Part shown: one piece after another, positions 10,839 to 21,680 of the stretch
How positions within the stretch are numbered: position 1 is the first letter of the stretch
Layout of the letters: every line of letters starts with the position of its first letter
Assembly: GCA_963082975.1 (NCBI GenBank)
Contig: OY720345.1
Coordinates: 13,418,491-13,482,490 of the forward strand
Length of the DNA: 64,000 nt
DNA from: Labia minor
Lineage: Eukaryota; Arthropoda; Insecta; Dermaptera; Spongiphoridae
Direction: 5' to 3'
Notes under the pieces: generated by a model
The model's database searches: none
Told to the model about the DNA's origin: nothing
The model's input: only the letters and a program-made list of their open reading frames with translations
Program-made: the position numbers and the translations under genes

Positions 10839-11528
10839 TGTTAGTGTTAAGTAATTATGGAATTTGTATCGAGGTTTTTAAGTTAATTTCATTTATAATT
10901 TTAAATATTTATTTTTATTGTAATAAATTAATAAGTTTGACCACCTCCCTCGCTTACCACCCCTAATGAGTGACATTCCCCACCCTTACATATCTTCATA
11001 AAAAAGCGGACCGAGCGCTCTGAAGAGCCTTCTTGTTGTTCTGCCTGTCTTGTTGTCTTTGCCTGCCCGCCGACGCCTTACTCGGCCAGTTCGCTCGCAT
11101 ATTTGGCCCGTTCAAATTTACAACTTGAACGCGGTGCAATTTGGGATCGTCGACGCTGCTACAGAGACTTCAGCTGCCGGCCCTGAGCTCCAGAGTTTGT
11201 TCCGAGAGGGCAAACCCATTGGTTGCTGAGGGGGACCATTTCTGCCACGTTCGAGCCGTTGGGGTCCAGTTAATCCGTTGGAAACTCGAAGGGTTTCCAA
11301 AGCCAATTGTTATCTGGATCTATTGGCAATCAATCTGCAGCAGGGCGATCATCCAAGTCACGCGAGACGGCGAATTCCCTTTCCCAATCCTCGTGGTCAC
11401 TTATTCTCCCCTTTGAATTATATTAAATTTTAGATTTAAGTTGTTATATATATTTAGGTGGTCCTAAATATAATTAATCTTTTATTATTATGCTAAATTG
11501 ATTTAAAATATTGTAAAATTCAATTACA
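10839..11528 (+). mobile_element. Possible old solo LTR
   Basis: An AT-rich first half leads to a TATA-like CATAAAAAAG at about 10999. An abrupt GC-rich tract follows (11006-11400, with repeated CTTGTTGT and TGCCTGCC words), then an AT-rich tail ending in ATTACA. The TG...CA limits and the promoter-to-R-like layout resemble a retroelement LTR. I found no convincing 5-bp target duplication and no second LTR. The 91-codon plus-strand frame inside shows no known domain. It could instead be a unique regulatory island. Confidence 0.3.
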
Positions 11529-12778
11529 GTTTTATTTAGCGATCTTTTATCTATCCCGAATCTTCAATATCTTAAAGAAGACCTTTTTATACAGTCCACC
11601 CAATTTTCAAAGTGCGATAGAAGTGAAGAGGTATCTATCGTATTTTTATTAATCCCTCTTTTTAGCCCTTCGAGCAAAATTAATAGATATTAAAGATTCA
11701 TCCCATTCCATTTCATCCCACTTTCGATTTTTCAGGAACAAAAATTTTCTTTATTTATTTAGGTCTTACAAGCCGTTGTTAGATGTATCAAGCAGATACA
11801 CTTAGGTAATAACGTTTTGAAAATTATCAAGACCAAACCACAAAATCTCTTAACCTATATCATATTTATGTGTTCTTCAATTACTAACAGTAAAATAATT
11901 CCTCATAAAATTAAATCTATATATTGTCAAAGTATTCTTATCATTTTATATATTTTTTCCAGTAGAATAAATATATATATATATATATATAATAAAAGGT
12001 GTGATGATTCATTAGATATTTTCTTATTTGACAGGTGTGAGCTCGATTCGATGCCAAGTTGTTTAACAAGTTATATATATATATACAATATAATATAGTT
12101 TATGATGAAATAAAAAGAAAAACGATCAAGGTAAACGGTTTTTGTTAATTAAAAAAGATCATGGAATTCTTCTCCCAAGGAATTAATAAATAATTTAAAA
12201 AAAAAAAAAAAAAATTTATTTATTTTTGAATTGGGAATAAAGAATTTTGTACGTATTTTATAGAGAATATTATAAGAATGTCGGAAAAATGTCACTTTCT
12301 CTCTTTCTTTCTCTTTTTCTAATAACTTGTACATTCTTCCTCTCTGTTCATACTTCCGCAATCTAATGTATCAACTGAATTAATATTTATAATACTAACT
12401 CTTTAATTATACATGGAAAAATTTATTGTTTATTTCGCCCCTCTTCATGAATCCCTCTAATTGATATTATTTTATTGTTTTTGAAATTAAAAGATATCTA
12501 CCTGAATATATATTCATAAATAATTTTTTCTTTTTGTTCATATAATATAATAATTAATCATCATTTTTAACATTTAATAGAAAACTAAAATAAATTAAAT
12601 TATCATTTTAAAGAAAATTTAATAAAAAGTTATTAAATATCAATTCATATATTATTTTACATATAATTCATCAGTTATTAAATTGAAATATATATATATT
12701 TAAAATTGATTATAAAACTTAAGCAATTTCATTTACATTTACAGAACATATTTTGACAATATTCCAACTAATATTACT
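11529..12778. other. AT-rich spacer
   Basis: Moderately complex from 11550 to 11820, then AT-rich with TA runs (about 11970-11990 and 12073-12082) and a CT-rich tract at 12295-12320. No gene is assigned. Confidence 0.4.
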
Positions 12779-13235
12779 TGTAGCGAAAATAATTCCGAAG
12801 CGCCCCGCTAATAGGCTCTCCGGAGCGCTAGTGGTCTCGCTCGCCCCTCCACTGTCTCGCGCGCCCGATCAGCTCCGCCCAGCTGCGCGCGCCCGGTCCG
12901 CTCCGCCAAGCTGCGCGCGCACCTCGCCTCACCACCTGGCCGGCGCCCCTCCACAAACTACCTCTATATAAGGGCTCGCCCGAAACACACAAAGAGAGAG
13001 CGACAGGAGACCTAGAAGGTATCACCAGCCTCTCCTGCCCACCCAGGTTACTGCATCCATCCCATTGGAACTAACCTGGATTATCCCTCGCAGGTTACTG
13101 CATCCATCGATTGGAACTAACCTGTGCCCCCTTCCCCCTAAACTAGTCCATCCTTTGTATTACTTGGATAGAAATAAAGATTTTTTTCACTCGAGAACCC
13201 CGATCTTTCATTTATAACCTAAAATCCCCGTTATA
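12779..13235 (+). repeat. 5' LTR
   Basis: Begins TGTAGCGAAAA and ends CCCCGTTATA. A TATA box (CTCTATATAAGGG) lies at about 12961-12973 and a polyadenylation signal AATAAAG at about 13174, so U3, R and U5 are plausible in order. Within it a roughly 32-base unit (AGGTTACTGCATCCATC...GGAACTAACCT, itself ended by an inverted AGGTTA/TAACCT) occurs twice, at about 13045 and 13092. Confidence 0.95.
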
Positions 13236-13238
13236 AAT

Positions 13239-13256
13239 TGGCGCCCAACGTGGGGC
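13239..13256 (+). other. Primer-binding site, tRNA-Lys type
   Basis: TGGCGCCCAACGTGGGGC lies 3 bases after the 5' LTR. It matches the standard 18-base site complementary to the 3' end of tRNA-Lys(1,2). A partial second copy, TGGCGCCCAAC at 13310-13320, follows a degenerate copy of the LTR end, so the LTR/PBS junction has been partly duplicated. Confidence 0.9.
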
Positions 13257-13357
13257 TAGGTTACTGCATCCATCAATTGGAACTAACCTAGTCTAGTGCC
13301 CGTTACAATTGGCGCCCAACTAGAGGCTCGAGTGAAAAAATTTTTTTTTTTCTTCTT

Positions 13358-13456
13358 CCGTTTCCCCCGAAGATTTCCGGTCTCGTTTCCCCGAAGATTT
13401 CCGGTCTCGTTTCCCCGAAGATTTCCGGTCTCGTTTCCCCCCGAAGATTTCCGGTG
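13358..13456 (+). repeat. 24-bp tandem repeat in leader, 4 copies
   Basis: Units beginning GAAGATTTCCGG start at about 13369, 13393, 13417 and 13443, with the last one ending at GGTGAGT. The repeats lie between the PBS and the gag-like region. GGTGAGT resembles a splice donor, but this is only a motif match. Confidence 0.85.
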
Positions 13457-13800
13457 AGTGCGTGTTCGAAAAGAAGAACCCGTCACAATTCTACCTAGAA
13501 GAAGCCCAAGGTTAAAACCCAAGATAACGCGTACGGACCATCGCCACACCGAGCCCCCACAGATGAGCACCTCGATTTCCTGTGGCGTGACGCTGGGTAT
13601 GCCGTCGACGCCCCCTTCTCGCCAGAATACACGCCTGGACTGTTCCAGCCCCTCAGGAAAGTCCAGCTTGCCGCACTCGAGATCAGGGACCTGCATCGCC
13701 ACGGCTGCCTCCGGTCCTGCATCGCCACGGCTGCCTCCGGTCCTGCATCGCTACGGCTGCCGCCGAGGTCGTCGCCGTCATCGCAGTCGCCTCGGACATA
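13445..13800 (+). pseudogene. Gag-like remnant
   Basis: Two open stretches in different frames look coding rather than random. The first (about 13450-13512) ends at a TAA shortly after a QFYLEEA motif. The second opens just after a TAG near 13495 and runs to about 13800, with motifs DEHLDFLWRDAGY and LAALEIRDL. A 26-bp unit (CTGCATCGCCACGG...) is tandemly repeated three times at 13691-13768 and has expanded the end of the second frame. The position after the leader suggests gag. I cannot match it to a named family, and the longest track-style frame across it (from 13458) seems to be in the wrong register. Confidence 0.5.
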
Positions 13801-13968
13801 ATCGCCATCATACGGGTCGTCAACACCACCTAGGCCGTACATGTTGGCCATCACTGCCGTCATTTCCATCCGCGCCATCGTCTCCTGCGCGACAACACGT
13901 GCTGCGGCCGCCGCCACTGTCCTGGATGTCATCATCGCCACGACCACGAGCACCCGGTGTCACCGCAT

Positions 13969-14091
13969 CGACAACGTACCGATGCTAGTGCCTACGCTCT
14001 AGGTGCAGCTCTCCTCCAGGGGGAGGGAGCAGAAGAACGGTGCATCGAGTACGCCAGCCGTCTATTACTTCCCACCGAACCAATAGGGGGT
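13969..14091 (+). pseudogene. RNase H domain fragment of gypsy-type pol
   Basis: The frame reads TDASAYALGAALLQGEGAEE followed by RCIEYASRLLLPTE. This matches the N-terminal part of the RNase H domain that follows reverse transcriptase in Ty3/gypsy pol proteins (first catalytic Asp in TDAS; conserved YASR-L-P-E). The family normally continues with a YSTTEREALA segment. Here the sequence departs after PTE, so the rest of RNase H and all the integrase core are deleted. The upstream RT catalytic domain is also absent. Confidence 0.85.
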
Positions 14092-14092
14092 C

Positions 14093-14206
14093 TACCACTC
14101 ATCGCAGCAGAGACCCTTCCAGTCAACAACGCCCGCTGAGGAAGCGCCGGTCCAACCCCTTCGACGACGAGGACGCCCTAGGAAACAGACAGTCACCCAT
14201 ACATGA
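14093..14206 (+). pseudogene. C-terminal tail of pol (basic, AT-hook-like)
   Basis: In a frame different from the RNase H fragment, the sequence ends with PAEEAPVQPLRRRGRPRKQ and a stop (TGA at 14204-14206) shortly before the polypurine tract. RRGRPRK is an AT-hook-like basic motif, common at the C-terminus of gypsy-type polyproteins. The join to the RNase H fragment marks an internal deletion. Confidence 0.65.
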
Positions 14207-14233
14207 TCATGATCGGGACGATTTCATGATCCT

Positions 14234-14244
14234 GAGGGGGAGAT
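14234..14244 (+). other. Polypurine tract
   Basis: GAGGGGGAGAT sits immediately before the 3' LTR (TGTAGCG). It is the expected plus-strand priming site. Confidence 0.85.
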
Positions 14245-14701
14245 TGTAGCGAAAATAATTCCGAAGCGCCCCGCTAATAGGCTCTCCGGAGCGCTAGTGG
14301 TCTCGCTCGCCCCTCCACTGTCTCGCGCGCCCGATCAGCTCCGCCCAGCTGCGCGCGCCCGGTCCGCTCCGCCAAGCTGCGCGCGCACCTCGCCTCACCA
14401 CCTGGCCGGCGCCCCTCCACAAACTACCTCTATATAAGGGCTCGCCCGAAACACACAAAGAGAGAGCGACAGGAGACCTAGAAGGTATCACCAGCCTCTC
14501 CTGCCCACCCAGGTTACTGCATCCATCCCATTGGAACTAACCTGGATTATCCCTCGCAGGTTACTGCATCCATCGATTGGAACTAACCTGTGCCCCCTTC
14601 CCCCTAAACTAGTCCATCCTTTGTATTACTTGGATAGAAATAAAGATTTTTTTCACTCGAGAACCCCGATCTTTCATTTATAACCTAAAATCCCCGTTAT
14701 A
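14245..14701 (+). repeat. 3' LTR
   Basis: 457 bp. I found no difference from the 5' LTR when reading them side by side. Flanked on the right by TACT, matching the base quartet before the 5' LTR. Confidence 0.95.
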
Positions 14702-14705
14702 TACT

Positions 14706-16431
14706 TAAAAAAAAATAATTGAAATAAAATTAAATCCATAATCTAAATTATATAAAATAAAATATTTTAATGGAATTTTTACTTTTTTTATAAATATTTT
14801 AAAGAATTTGAAAAATGTTTAATAGAAAATTAAAAAAAATTAAAAATGAAAAAAAATTCAGAAGAAGAGTAAAATAATTGAAGCAATAATCATTTTAAAA
14901 AATAATAAAAAAATAAATAAATAAGATAAATATTTAGATATGAGATGAGGTTAAGAAGGGTCAATAAGGCTATATGTATAATAATAAAAGGAATTAGGTA
15001 CTTTATATTTATTAATATTTGTTCATTATTATTTAAACGTATAATTAATTCAAAAAATATAATTTATATTAAAAATTAATTATAAAACAATAAATAAATT
15101 TACATTTATATTACAACTAATTATGTAGAGATTATTTTTTCTTTTGAATTTAATTTAAAATTAATTATTATTATTATTATTATTATTATATTAAATAGTG
15201 TTAATAAGAACCAAAGTGAGACAGTATTGTATCAGTTATTTAAAAATCCATTTAAGTACAATTTAAACATTTACAATTTACAATTTAAATAAATATACAA
15301 ATAATAATAAATAAATAAATGTATTGTATTATAGAGAATGCAAATTGGTTAAATTGAAACAATATAAATATTAAATCTAGGAGTAACGGTAAGAACATTG
15401 GAAATCAACAAAGTTAAATACAAACCCCAAATTATTACTACTAAAACTAATAGAATGGCTTTCAAAGGCGAACTCTCAATTAAAACTAAGATTAATAAGT
15501 TATTAATATTAATAAATAAAAAATAATTTTATATTTAAATTGTAAATATTTTCTATTCAAATTAAAAATTTCATTACATTATATTGAATCATTCATCTCT
15601 CTCTTTTCTTAAATTCTTCCTATCATTTTTTCATCTTTTGATATTTTAACGTTTTTATAAAATTTTGAACATCTTCATCAGGGTTCATTGAAAAAATCAA
15701 TAAAATTTACACTTGGCCTTTTTTTGTTTACTTCTTTATCTCAGTCAGCTATGTAAATTCATTCACAAGAATAAAAAAATTTTTGTTGCAAAGTCTTAAT
15801 TATGAGCAATTAAAATGTTTATTGTAGAATGATAAGATGTGAATATAAATTGTGACAGTTATTATAATTATTTTATTTATTATAATTTTCTCTATGAATT
15901 GTATTACTTTCAATTTTTCTTTTAATTCTGCTCTGATTAATTGTTTATTAATTAATTCTTCTCTTAAAATTTATTTGAAAATTTAATATGATTTTTTTTT
16001 ATTAACATTTTTCATTTTGTAAATGTAATAACTGAAAATGAATAATAAATAAAATAATAAACAATTTAGGTTAAATTTCCAAATTGATATAATGTTTCAA
16101 CAAGAGCTGTCAGTCCAATCTATAAATCTAATTAATATTTATTAATAAATTATATATATAATATATATATATATATATAAAAACAGTTTTCGATCCATCT
16201 ATCTATTCTTTCTATAACTATCTATAAAATATTCAGATTATATGAAATTATAATTGATAAATTAATTGATATAATCACATATAAGATCTCCTGTTCTGTT
16301 TTTCTTATTTCTTTTTTTTTTGTTTTGTTTTGAATTGTTTGTGTTAAATTTCAATAAATTTATTATTATTCATAAAAATTAGTCTTAATTAAAATTGAAG
16401 AATAAGATTAAATAAATTTTAACATTTTTTT
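14706..16431. other. AT-rich spacer
   Basis: No gene is visible. It contains an (ATT)n run at about 15163-15190 and a TA-rich run at about 16152-16178. Confidence 0.6.
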
Positions 16432-17033
16432 ACCGACCGACGATATTAAGGGAGATATTGTTTTTACACTAAATTCCACATGTGGAGATTTTTACATATC
16501 TTCACGAATCATGCATTTTCTTAACAGAAAAAAAAAGTATTTTTAGCATGTACACGTCCGTATAGATGTGTACAGATTGAATGGCTTGAAGGATTTTGAT
16601 AAAATTTAGTATATTTACTCAATGCATCAGTATGATGAATTGTTAAACTTTTGGTATACATCCGGAAACCGAAAGTGGTAGTATTACTGATCGACGTTAG
16701 GATGGGAAGGGTTATTTTCACACTAAATTTCACATGAGGAGATTTTTTTACATATCACCACGAATCATGCATTGGTTTTATCATCGGGAAAAATCATCTT
16801 CATTAGTTTTTTCTTAATTTAAATTATATAACGTCACCCAGCCCTTCATGACATGACAGCCAGCGCCTCCTTATATATTATAAATAAAATAAAACTAAAA
16901 ATATTTAGGTTAAATCCATATCTGTTTTTTATTAGATTAATAGATATATTAAAATTATTTGAAATTGTTTCTGTAGCTGGAAATTAATTTATTTCTAACC
17001 GTCGGTCGGTTCTGTGCCTGGCCACAGGTCACC
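16432..17033 (+). repeat. Composite A+B repeat, copy 1
   Basis: Module A runs from ACCGACCGACGATATTAAGG (16432) to about 16685. Module B begins with a mutated copy of the same head (ACTGATCGACG, 16686) and ends with CCGTCGGTCGGT (16999-17010). Another 20 bases, including the small palindrome GCCTGGCCACAGGTC, are also shared with the B copy at 27401. Both modules open with the same roughly 75-base head (repeat end, then TTTCACATG, GGAGATTTTTACATATC and CGAATCATGCATT). No protein is encoded. The 70-codon minus-strand frame here is repeat sequence. Confidence 0.85.
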
Positions 17034-18331
17034 TTATTTATTATTATTTTCAATTAATTTATCCGATTTCATTTGTATTTTTTTTTATCTTAACATTCAA
17101 ATAATATAAAAAATATAGGTATCTTCGAAATTTTTTTTAAGGGATTATAGAATTCAATTTTATATTTTTTATTAATTAATTAAAATGTTTTTATATAATA
17201 TATATATTATTTTATTATATTTTTTCTATTCTTTCTGTTTCATGTATTTATTGTCATCGTATAATGGAATTTAAACTGTTTGATTTATCTATCTATCTAT
17301 CTATCTTAAGTATGAAATTCAAAGAAGCGCAACGAACTCGAAGACGAAGAACGTAGCAAACGTAACGTCATGTATAATTATTGTCTGTTTTTTAAGTGTT
17401 ATTAAAATTCTAATCCAAGCACAGAGAGCAACGATTGGTTGGCTACCCAGGCACGCCAATGAAATTACGACAAATTATTCAGTATTAGGGACCAAAAGGT
17501 TCTCACAGCTCAACTCCTTTGCTTCCCTCCCCCTCCTCCTCCTCCTCCTCTACTTGCACCACTATTCCTCCAAGACCCCCCGTCCCCATCCCCATCACAA
17601 AGCGGCAATTTTTTCACTAATCAACACTCTCATTTACAATTACAAATAGATCTAAATACAATCCATTTCAGACCTAACTTGTTTTTTTTTTATATAATTA
17701 TTATATAGAAATATTTTATTTCACAAGAATTATTCTAATTAGTTTTTAAACTACATATTAATATGAATATGTATTGGCTGGGAAACACGGTAGTAATTTT
17801 AGAAGAAAAAAAACGTTATTCAATATTTTTAAGAATTCTATTTAATTTTATGTAAAGATTAAATTCAAATTTAAAAAAAAATTATTTAAAATACTATTGT
17901 CAATATTAATATTGATCAGTAATAAACTATAAGATAAAAGTATAGATATATTATTCAAAATAATATAAAGAAATAATTAAATTAATTTTTTTTCTAAATT
18001 TTAATTTTTTTTTTATTTATCATTTTAATTATTAAATTTAAATTTATATGAATTTTCTTGTTTATGATTTTACAAACATATAAATATTAAATAAATTTAT
18101 TTATTTATATAATTTTTATCTTTCTTCCAGATATTTATAATAACATTTATTTGCATTTATAAAAGTTTAGATTTTTTTCTAAATTATTTTTTTTATTTAA
18201 ATTAATTATTTTTAATTTTATCCTTAAGTTTATAGATATGTTGAGATTGAATATAATTTTATATACAATTATGATTATAATTATCTTGATAAATGGTAAG
18301 TATACCAAATCAAATCAAATTGTTTTATATG
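17034..18331. other. Spacer with a unique GC-richer patch
   Basis: Mostly AT-rich. A (CTAT)n run is at 17286-17306. A complex, non-repetitive patch lies at 17310-17640, including a (CCT)n run at 17532-17551. I see no gene. Confidence 0.5.
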
Positions 18332-18503
18332 TAGGGTGACCATATTTATATTTCGAAAACACCAAACCGGGACAAACGGTTTACCTTTTTTTTGTTTTTT
18401 TTTTCAGAACCAATATTTAAAAAACGGGACAATAGCCTGTCCCGAAGACTTTTTTCGGGATGCCGGGACAGATCACCTAAAAACGGAACGTTTGGTCACC
18501 CTA
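18332..18503. mobile_element. hAT-type MITE, TAGGGTGACC family
   Basis: 172 bp, starting TAGGGTGACCATATTTA and ending TTTGGTCACCCTA. The flanks TTTATATG (18324-18331) and TTTAGATG (18504-18511) match at 7 of 8. Both the GGGACAAACGG and CGGGACAGATCACC interior words belong to the family. The 72-codon plus frame through it is not a gene. Confidence 0.9.
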
Positions 18504-19825
18504 TTTAGATGTATTATTGGTTCATACATTTGCCAATACTTGAAATGCATCTAAATAAAAAATAATCTTTGCGCTAACTTTTAACTCTTATAGCGATGCA
18601 CTTTTATTTAATCTATGCTTGTAAACTTCTGCTCAATAAGAATTATTTTATTTTTTAGAAATATAACATAACATTCGGAACCATATCTGGTGAAAATGGA
18701 GAATGATCAATAATGTTATTTTTGACCGAAGATTAATTACAAAGCTTAGCCTTTTTATTTCCACTACTAAAATATTTTTAATCAAATTTTATTATACCAA
18801 ATACGGCTTTATTGCGTTTATTTTTTGTAAATGTATTAAAAAACTATAATTTATTATAATGAAATCCTTTAAAAATTATAATCTGAAAAAAAAAATATTA
18901 TCAAAGGATTACTTTTTTCTTATATCTACTCGTATATAATAGAATAAAAATAATAATGAATTATTATTTTGTTATTATGTTATCTTTATAATAAAGTATG
19001 TAAATTTTTTTTTATTTCTAATGTTTCAATATATAAGAAAACTGGCTGATAATTGGAAAAGTACTTGATTGTATAAAAAGATGCCTATCAATTTGAATGG
19101 ATTATTTGAGTAGACATCTGCTTTTCCCATTAGTTCTCCATTTCCCTCCACTCCTCGTCTCCTCTTCTTCAGCTCCCACCCTTTTCTTCACCATACATAC
19201 ATCACGGTAATTCTTCATGGCTACTTTATTCAAAGTTCAAATCATTTGATTCGTTAATGAGATATTTTTCGATAGTTAAGTAACTACACTCATATACCGC
19301 CGCCACCTTTCTTCCCTTCTATTTCCGTTTTTTTTTTTTTTTTAGTTTTTTTTCCATCTCCGGAAATATCTGCACGAGAATAAAGAGATTCTATTCTGTC
19401 CCAAGTCAGGTATTTCGTTCCATACAATTAGCTTTTTATAAAAGATGTCAATTATTATTATTTATTATTATATATAAATCTGAAAAGATTTTAAAGTGAT
19501 TTTTTTTTCTATTTCACTTGATATATCTCTATTAAAAATATAATAATAATAATAATAATAAAAATAGTCTATTACAATTAAATATTCTTCTAATATCATT
19601 TATTTAAAAAAAAAAAAACATTAATATTACATAATAAAGATTTTATAAACAAATTTAATAAAAAATTATGATTAAATTAAAATTTAATATTTATTTGTTT
19701 ATTTGTTTTTTCTTTAATTAATTTTATTTTAATCAGATTTGAATTATTTAATATCTTTACAATATTTATATTATTTCTATATAATCAAATTTTTCCAGGA
19801 CAAATATAACCGCAATAAATTAATT
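18504..19825. other. AT-rich spacer
   Basis: No gene is visible. Slightly richer patches lie at 19100-19430, with CT-rich tracts and a poly-T run. Confidence 0.5.
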
Positions 19826-20760
19826 GCTCAGTATTTTAATACATTTTTACTTAGTAAAAAATTCCAAATGACCAGAATTTTATTGTTTTTTGTTCGGTTA
19901 AATTGCTCAGTAATTCATGCTCAGTAAAATAAATAAAATCGTTCAGTATTTGATGCTCAGTATAAATATCACTGATTGCACAGTAAAAATCACTGAATTT
20001 TCAGTAAATATTATTGACTGCGCAGTAAAATGCTCAGTAAATTTTGTGTATTATAATATTGAAGAATTCCTCCATTGTATTTAATTATTTAAATATATTA
20101 TTTTAATTTACATTTTTTTTAAAAATTATTTAAATATAAAAATTAAATATATTTATTTCTGGTATTATATCGCTCAATAAAATATAATGAATTTGTTATT
20201 ATTTACTTTTTTATGTAAATTTATAATTGATTTAATTTTGAAATATTGATACAATAAAATATTTCGGCTCACAGAAATTTTCAATGGTTCTAAAACAAAA
20301 AATGTGAAATTAGGATAGGATTTTTACCGGTATGTACAAGGCAATATGTATTGCAGGCATCAGGAGTTTAGGCCGAGCAATGGAATACAATGTTCCAATT
20401 TTAGTAGAGCGGTATCCACATTTACTTATTGTCATCTACTCTGCGTTAAAATTATGTCCCGCTCGAAATTACCTCACCCTTTCCCACACCACATTTATTT
20501 TTACAGAACGGTTTCCGATTTTACTGGGCTTTGATAATTATTACTTAGCAAAAAGTGTTTTTTACTGGGCATTTAGAATTTTTACTTTGCATTTTGTTTT
20601 TTTACTAAGTGTTTAGTTTCTTTAATCGGCATTTTACTGAGCATTTGGATTTTTTACTGAGTATTTAGTTTTATACTCTGCAATTTTTTTTCGACTGAGC
20701 ATTTAAATAATATATTGGGAAAGTCTACTGTGCATATTATTATAATACTGCGCAATTTAT
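19826..20760. repeat. Block flanked by inverted short-motif arrays
   Basis: On the left (19826-20045) about ten copies or near-copies of GCTCAGTAAA occur in one orientation (for example at 19826, 19905, 19919, 19955 and 20032, with variants GTTCAGTA, GCACAGTA and GCGCAGTA). On the right (about 20520-20760) about twelve copies of the reverse complement, TTTACTGAGCATTT and variants, follow at roughly 20-25-base spacing. The centre, about 470 bp, is partly AT-rich and partly complex, with a 94-codon plus frame of unknown meaning. Motif-rich subterminal regions in inverted orientation are typical of transposase-bound element ends, but I see no clear terminal repeat or target duplication. A cluster of protein-binding sites is the alternative. 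Confidence 0.6.
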
Positions 20761-20807
20761 TGATACCCAAATATATCTATATAGATACAATAAATGACGA
20801 TCTAAAC

Positions 20808-20976
20808 CAGTATTTCCCAATTTGATTGTAAAGGGGGGCAATTCGAAAATGGACTCTACACGAGTTTAACCCTTTTTAATATTAAAAATTATATACATAT
20901 ATATATTACATAGGGGGGCAAAAGAAATTTAAATGGGCTTAGGTGGGCCATTGCACAAAAAGGTTGTGAAACACTG
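20808..20976. mobile_element. hAT-type MITE, short
   Basis: 169 bp, starting CAGTATTTCCCAATTTG and ending AGGTTGTGAAACACTG. Perfect 8-bp duplication ATCTAAAC at 20800-20807 and 20977-20984. GGGGGGCA words lie on both sides of the centre. Confidence 0.9.
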
Positions 20977-21680
20977 ATCTAAACCATCCTAAACTTAATC
21001 TAGTATCCAAAATATTTAAAAATTTCTTAACAATCTTGTTTTTCATTACTTTTGATTGTTTAAAGTTAATGTAGTGTGTCACAGGTAAATTAAAACGCCG
21101 GTCAAATTGAACAAATTACGTTTAGAATTGTGGTTGACCATTCACAACAGTTTAATCCATATGTGTGACCTTCAGGTATATCTGGGTGTTTTTATAAACC
21201 TTAAAAAACCTTTAGGAAAAGAGCTTTGACTCAAATTAAGAATTGATTTTAAAAGTCAAGACAAAGCTCCTTCTACAAAAAAGATATAAAAAAAATGTAG
21301 AGGACGATGGACTGAATGTTAGATGAACTGACTGGATTATAGATTAAAGTTTGAATTTTGACTAAAAATTGTTGTTTTAATAGTGTATAGCCCTGGAATT
21401 TAATGCTATATTAAGTGAATACAAAAACATCTTTAAATTTTAATAATTTAAATAATTTTTATATAATTTTTATAAATAATAAATAATGAGTACAAGAGAA
21501 TTAATTTTTGAATTTATTGATAAAATTATAATAATATCTATCAGTTGTAAAAGACACAATACAGTCTTAAAATATTAAAATAATTGTATGCAATTACATC
21601 CTCGATTAGAAGAATTATCTTATTTAGAATTGTTGGAGAAGGCCAGAATAGTATCAATATTCAATGATATCTCTCTAATA

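Larger units (their letters stand above)
12779..14701 (+). mobile_element. Ty3/gypsy-like LTR element, internally deleted, recent
   Basis: The 1,923-bp insertion has two 457-bp LTRs that I read as identical. It has a primer-binding site complementary to tRNA-Lys, a polypurine tract, and a flanking TACT duplication (12775-12778 and 14702-14705). The interior is only 1,009 bp. It keeps pieces of gag-like sequence, an RNase H fragment and the C-terminal tail of pol, but no protease, reverse transcriptase core or integrase core. It is thus a non-autonomous derivative that would need a full-length relative. Its GC-rich composition contrasts sharply with its surroundings, which fits very recent arrival. 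Confidence 0.95.

Noticed and set aside
11763-11806. Possible short exon between TTTATTTAG and GGTAATAA with a protein-like reading
   Set aside because: Splice-like words are expected often in AT-rich DNA, the exon would be only about 44 bases, and no neighbouring exon or domain supports it.
12828-14491. Identical 65-codon minus-strand frames in both LTRs, and a 152-codon minus frame in the interior
   Set aside because: They run antisense to the retroelement through GC-rich LTR and repeat sequence. The identity simply reflects LTR identity.
16999-17033. Helitron 3' end (small palindrome after the B module)
   Set aside because: The palindrome is there, but no CTRR terminus or A-T insertion signature follows.
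21224-21275. Inverted GAGCTTTG/CAAAGCTC words
   Set aside because: Only 8 bp of perfect pairing, within chance expectation.
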